Shown here: piece after piece, positions 59,641 through 64,000 of the stretch | Layout: each line of letters opens with the position of its first letter | Position numbering within the stretch: the first letter of the stretch is position 1 | Assembly: GCF_047495875.1 (NCBI RefSeq) | Contig: NC_092474.1 | Span: 16,947,851 to 17,011,850, forward strand | DNA from: Pithys albifrons albifrons | Taxonomy: Eukaryota > Chordata > Aves > Passeriformes > Thamnophilidae | DNA: 64,000 bases | Direction of reading: 5' to 3' | Position numbers and translations under genes: made by a program | Notes under the pieces: generated by a model | Seen by the model: the letters and a program-made list of their open reading frames with translations, nothing else | What the model was told of the DNA's origin: nothing | Database searches by the model: none

Positions 59641-62600
59641 TGGGAAAAGGTGCCAGGACAGAAAGCAAGTGTTCTTTTTCTAGGGGTAATGGGGCCCCAT
59701 CATTGGCACCTGAGAGCCCAAGGCTGCCACCTTTTGCCTGGGCACAAATCTCGACGGTGCGTTCCACTTGCAGGTCGGGGGAAGTGCCGTTATTCAGCCC
59801 AGAATTCCAGACCAATGAAGATTCCTCCCTGGGAAAAGGTGCCAGGACAGAAAGCAAGTGTTATTTATCTAGTGTTGACGGGGACCCATTGTTGGCACCT
59901 GAGAGCCCAAGGCTGCCACCTTTACCCTGGGCGCAAAGCAGGACAGTGAATGCCACGTGCTGGTCCCAGAAAGTGCCATTTTACAGCCCAGAATTCCAGA
60001 CCAATGAAGACTCCTCCCAGGGAAAAGGTGCCAGGACAGAAAGCCATTGTGCTTTTTGTAAAGGTAATGGGGTCCCACCATTGGCACTTGAGAACCCAAG
60101 ACTGTCACCTTTTCCCTGGACACAAAGCTCGATGGTGCGTTCCACTTGCGGGTCCAGGAAAGTGCCGATTCTCAGACCAGAATTCCAAACCGATGAAGAT
60201 TCCTCCCTGGGAAAAGGTGCCAGGACAGAAAGCCATTGTGCCTTTTGTAGGGGTAATGGGGCCCCATCATTGGCACCTGAGAGCCCAAGGCTTCCCCTTT
60301 TTTCCCTGGGCGCAAAGCTCGACAGTGTGTACCTTGTGCGGGTTTGGGGCAGTGCCATTTTTGAACCCAGATTTCCAGACGGACGAAGATTCCTCCCTGG
60401 GAAAGGTGCCAGGACAGAAAGCAAGTGTTATTTTTCTAGTGTTAACGGGGCCCCATCATTGGCACCTGAGAGCCCAAGGCTGCCACCTTTTGCCTGGGCG
60501 CAAATGTCGACGGCGCGTGCCACTTGCGGGTCCGGGGAAGTGCCATTTTTCAGCCCAGAATTCCAGACCTATGAAGATTCCTCCCTGGGAAAAGGTACCA
60601 GGAGACAAAGCCATTGTGTATTTTGTAATGCTAATTGGGCCCCATCATTGGCACCTGTGAGCCCAAGGCTGCCACCATTTCCCTGGGTGCAAAGCTCGAC
60701 GGTGCATACCATGTGCGGGTCTGGGAAAGGGCCGTTTTTCAGCCCAGAATTCCAGACGGAAGTCAATTCCTCTCTGGGAAAAGGTGTCAGGACAGAAAGC
60801 CATTGTGCCTTTTCTAGGAGTAATGGGACCTCATCTTTGGCACCTGAGAGCCCAAGGCTGCCACCTTTTCCCTGGGCGCAAATGTCGACGGCGCGTGCCA
60901 CTTGCAAGTCCGGGAATGTGCCGTTTCTCATCCCAGAATTCCAGGCCAGCGAAGATTTCTCCCTGGGAAAATGTGCCAGGACAGAAAGTGATTGTGCCTT
61001 TTCTAGGGTTAATGGGGCCCCAAAATTGGCAGCTGAGAGCCCAGGGCTGCCACCATTTCCCTGGGCGCAAAGCTCGACGGTGCGCGCCATAAGCGGGTAA
61101 GGGAAAGAGCCGTTTTCAGCCCAGAATTCCAGACCAATGAAGACTCCTCCCAGGGAAAAGGTGCCAGGACAGAAAGCCATTGTGATTTTGTAAAGGTAAT
61201 GAGGCCCCATCATTGGCACCTGAGAGCCCAAGGCTGCCCCCTTTTCCCTGGGCGCAAAGCTCGACGGTGTGTACCTTGTGCGGGTTTGGGGCAGTGCCAT
61301 TTCTGAACCCAGATTTCCAGACGGACGAAGATTCCTCCCTGGGAAAAGGTGCCAGGACAGAAAGCAAGTGTTATTTATCTAGCGTTAACGTGGCCCCATC
61401 ATTGGCACCTGAGAGCCCAAGGCTGCCACCTTTTGCCTGGGCGCAAATGTCGACGGCGCGTGCCACTTGCGGGTCCGGGGAAGTGCCATTTTTCAGCCCA
61501 GAATTCCAGACGGACGAAGACACCTCCCAGGGAAAAGGTGCCAGGTCAGAAATCGAATTGTACATTTCTAGGGTTAATCGGGCCCCATCATTGGCACCTG
61601 AGAGCCCAAGGTTGCCTCCTATACCCTGGGCGCAAAGCTCGACCATGCGTGCTACGTGAGGGTCCCGGAAATTGCCGTTTCTCATTCCAGAATTCCAGAC
61701 CGATGAAGATTTCTCTCTGGGAAAAGGTGTCAGGACAGAAAGCCATTGTTCCTTTTCTAGGGTTAATGGGGCTCCATCATTGGCACCTGAGAGCCCAAGG
61801 ATGCAACCTTTTCCCTGAGTGCAAAGCTCGACGGTGCGTGCCACTTGCGGGTCCAGGAATGTGCTGTTTCTCATCCCAGAATTCGAGACATATGAAGATT
61901 TCTCCCAAGGAAAAGGTGCCAGGACAGGCAGCAATTGTGCCTTTTCTAGGGTTAATGGGGCCCCAAAATTGACACCTGAGAGCCCAAGGCTGTCACCTTT
62001 TCCCTGGGCGCAGAGCTCGAGGGAGCGTTCCACGTGCGGGTCCGGGAAAGTGCCATTTTTCAGCCCAGAATTCCAGACCTATGAAGATTCCTCCCTGGGA
62101 AAAGGTACCAGGAGACAAAGCCATTGTGTATTTTGTAATGTTAATTGGGCCCCATCATTGGCACCTGTGAGCCCAAGGCTGCCACCATTTCCCTAGGTGC
62201 AAAGCTCGACGGTGCATACCCTGTGCGGGTCCGGGAAAGGGCCGTTTTTCAGCCCAGAATTCAAGACGGAAGTCGATTCCTCTCTGGGAAAATGTGTCAG
62301 GACAGAAAGCCATTGTGCCTTTTCTAGGGGTAATGGGACCTCATCTTTGGCACCTGAGAGCCCAAGGCTGCCACCTTTTCCCTGGGCACAAATGCCGACG
62401 GCGCGTGCCACTTGCAAGTCCGGGAATGTGCCGTTTCTCATCCCAGAATTCCAGGCCAGTGAAGATTTCTTCCTGGAGAAAATGTGCCATGACAGAAAGT
62501 GATTGTGCCTTTTCTAGGGTTAATGGGGCCCCAAAATTGGCAGCTGAGAGCCCAGGGCTGCCACCTTTTCCCAGGGCGAAAAGCTCGACGGTGCGTGCCA

Positions 62601-64000
62601 CATGTGGGTAAGGGAAAGAGCCGTTTTCAGCCCAGAATTCCAGACCAATGAAAATTCCTCCCAAGGAAAAGTTGCCAGGACAGAAAGCGATTGTTCTTTT
62701 TCTAGGGGTAATGGGGACCGTCATTGGCACCTGAGAGACCAAGGCTGCCACCTTTTGCCTGGGCACAAAGCTCGACGGTGCGTTCCACTTGCAGGTCGGG
62801 GGAAGTGCCGTTTTTCAGCCCAGAATTCCAGACGGACGAAAATTCCTCCCAGGGAAAAGGTGCCAGGACAGAAAGCGATTGTTATTTATCTAGTGTTAAC
62901 GGGGACCCATCATTGGCACCTGAGAGCCCAAGGCTGTCACCTTTTCCCTGGGCACAAAGCTAGATGGTGCCTGCCACGTGCAGGTCAGAGAAAGTGCTTT
63001 GTTCAGCCCAGGATTCCAGACGGATGACGACTCCTCCCAGGGAAAGGGCTCCCAGGACAGAAAGCGATTGTTCCATTTCTAGTGTTAATGGGGGCCCGTC
63101 ATTGGCATCTGAGAGCCAGAGGTTGCCTCCTTTTCCCTGGGCGCAAAGCACGACAGTGCGTGCCACGTGCTGGTCCCAGAAAGTGCCATTTTACAGCCCA
63201 GAATTCCAGACCAATGAAGACTCCTCCCAGGGAAAAGGTGCCAGGACAGAAAGCCATTGTGTTTTTTGTAAAGGTAATGGGGCCCCATCATTGGCACCTG
63301 AGAGCCCAAGACTGCCACCTTTTCCCTGGACGCAAAGCTCGATGGTGCGTTCCACTTGAGGGTCCAGGAAAGTGCCGATTCTCAGACCAGAATTCCAAAC
63401 CGATGAAGATTCCTCCCTGGGAAAAGGTGCCAGGACAGAAAGCCATTGTACCTTTTGTAGGGGTAATGGGGCCCCATCATTGGCACCTGAGAGCCCAAGG
63501 CTGCCCCCTTTTCCCTGGGCGCAAAGCTCGACGGTGTGTACCTTGTGCAGGTTTCGGGCAGTGCCATTTCTGAACCCAGATTTCCAGACGGACGAAGATT
63601 CCTCCCTGGGAAAAGGTGCCAGGACAGAAAGCAAGTGTTATTTTTCTAGCGTTAACGGGGCCCCATCATTGGCACCTGAGAGCCCAAGGCTGCCACCTTT
63701 TGCCTGGGCGCAAATGTCGACGGCGCGTGCCACTTGCGGGTCCGGGGAAGTGCCATTTTTCAGCCCAGAATTCCAGACGGACGAAGACACCTCCCAGGGA
63801 AAAGGTGCCAGGTCAGAAATCGAATTGTCCTTTTCTAGGGTCAATGGTGCCCCATCATTGGCACCTCAGAGTTCAAGGCTGTCACCTTTTCCGTGGGCGC
63901 AGACATCAACGACGCGTACCACTTTCTTGTCCGGGAAAGTGCCGTTTTTCAGCCCTCAATTCCAGACGGATGAAGACTCCTCACAGGGAAGAGGCTCCCA
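59641..64000. repeat. Irregular 13-mer-derived block at the right edge
   Basis: Monomers after 59613 are (13/12) 59802, M2 59991, M3 60180, M4 60370, (5/9) 60558, M10 60747, M11 60936, (12/2) 61124, M4 61312, then an almost complete cycle from M5 at 61501 to M5 at 63768, and a partial M6 at 63957 cut by the window end. No repetition at 6043 or 9963 bp is visible here. It resembles 27-34 kb in staying close to the plain cycle. Confidence 0.88.
61501..63767. repeat. Near-complete 13-mer cycle lacking M6
   Basis: Order M5-7-8-9-10-11-12-13-1-2-3-4, then M5 at 63768 (2267 bp). M6 has been lost by a fusion at about 61558-61565: the M5 body (GTCAGAAATCGAATTG) continues directly into M6 sequence (TACATTTCTAGGGTTAATCG). 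The result is one M5/M6 composite monomer of normal 189-bp length. Confidence 0.87.

Larger units (their letters stand above)
1..64000. repeat. Tandem satellite array, ~189-bp monomer, fills the window
   Basis: Seen directly: an EcoRI-like hexamer recurs every 188 to 190 bp from position 28 to 63957, giving about 339 full monomers in one orientation. Every monomer carries recognisable versions of the same blocks: GGGAAAAGGTGCCAGGACAG, then GGGGCCCCATCATTGGCACC, then GCCACCTTTTCCCTGGGCGC, then a CpG-rich stretch ending at CAGCCCA before the next hexamer. The hexamer is GAATTC in most types, GGATTC in M1, GATTTC in M4 and often CAATTC in M6. G+C is about 57% on a hand-counted consensus. No unrelated DNA interrupts the phase. 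I do not recognise the satellite family. Centromeric, pericentromeric or subtelomeric location is inference from size, homogeneity and higher-order structure. Confidence 0.98.

Noticed and set aside
59580..61100. Open reading frame of 506 codons, and others such as 14045-15538 and 24008-25501 (497), 8668-10110 and 18631-20073 (480), and 1800-3125 (441)
   Set aside because: The monomer is 189 bp, or 63 codons, so a monomer without a stop in a given frame gives a long open frame when tandemly repeated. Overlapping open frames occur on all forward frames and on the minus strand. They end wherever TAG in TCTAGGG or a 1-bp indel falls in frame. No start context, codon bias or known domain supports coding.
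1..64000. CRISPR array
   Set aside because: Direct repeats are 189 bp with no conserved-repeat and unique-spacer alternation. All parts of the unit are related between copies, and there are no cas genes.
1..64000. Canonical CENP-B box (TTCG, four bases, A, two bases, CGGG)
   Set aside because: I checked the TTCG and CGGG occurrences in the common monomer types on both strands. None has the full spacing with the central A; for example CACTTTCGGGTCCGGGG and GAATTCGAGGCCGATG both fail. A scan allowing mismatches was not possible by hand.
1..64000. Alpha satellite or another named family
   Set aside because: Length (189 rather than 171 bp), about 57% G+C and sequence do not fit alpha satellite, and I do not recognise the monomer as any other family. 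A database search with one monomer would decide.
1..64000. Interstitial telomere repeat
   Set aside because: TAGGGTTA occurs singly within monomers, never as tandem TTAGGG. It is noted only as a possible TRF site.
1..64000. A tandem-repeat gene or rDNA spacer
   Set aside because: No rRNA sequence, splice-bounded exons or unique flank is present in the window, and indels of 1, 2, 10 and 43 bp break any frame.

Overview
The whole 64 kb is one uninterrupted tandem array of a roughly 189-bp satellite monomer. I see no protein-coding gene, RNA gene, CRISPR array or transposon insertion. Phasing on an EcoRI-like hexamer (GAATTC or a one- or two-base variant) gives about 339 complete monomers plus a partial one at each edge, all in the same orientation. 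Most monomers are 188 to 190 bp. The consensus is about 57% G+C (hand-counted over one consensus monomer), with nine CpGs, seven of them clustered in about 50 bp. This is eukaryotic satellite DNA of centromeric, pericentromeric or subtelomeric kind. CpG-type decay between copies fits a genome with CpG methylation, such as a vertebrate, but I do not recognise the family and cannot name the species.

Monomers fall into 13 types (called M1 to M13 here), told apart by the bases around the hexamer. Their order is a cycle: M1-M2-...-M13-M1. One complete 13-monomer unit is present at 4177-6634 (2458 bp). Near-complete cycles lie at 31855-34121 and 61501-63767, each one monomer short. Everything else can be read as the same cycle with monomers skipped, repeated or fused.

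Layout. 1-7012: rearranged cycle, including a four-monomer tandem duplication and the complete 13-mer. 7013-16975 and 16976-26938: two near-identical copies of a 53-monomer, 9963-bp higher-order repeat. 26939-34688: a partial third copy, then a less homogenised stretch closest to the plain cycle. 34689-59640: a second and different higher-order repeat of 32 monomers and 6043 bp, with U1 (lacking two monomers), an 11-monomer truncated unit, U2, U3 and U4 (incomplete). 59641-64000: irregular cycle again.

The window records two levels of satellite evolution. A 13-mer ancestor was scrambled by unequal exchange between related monomers, and two scrambled segments were then amplified separately into large higher-order repeats next to each other. 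Three features recur through the monomers: an exact match to the nine-base TRF1/TRF2 Myb-domain site in about a third of those examined, a 19-nt inverted repeat with a 67-nt loop, and a CpG cluster. Any function for these is inference.
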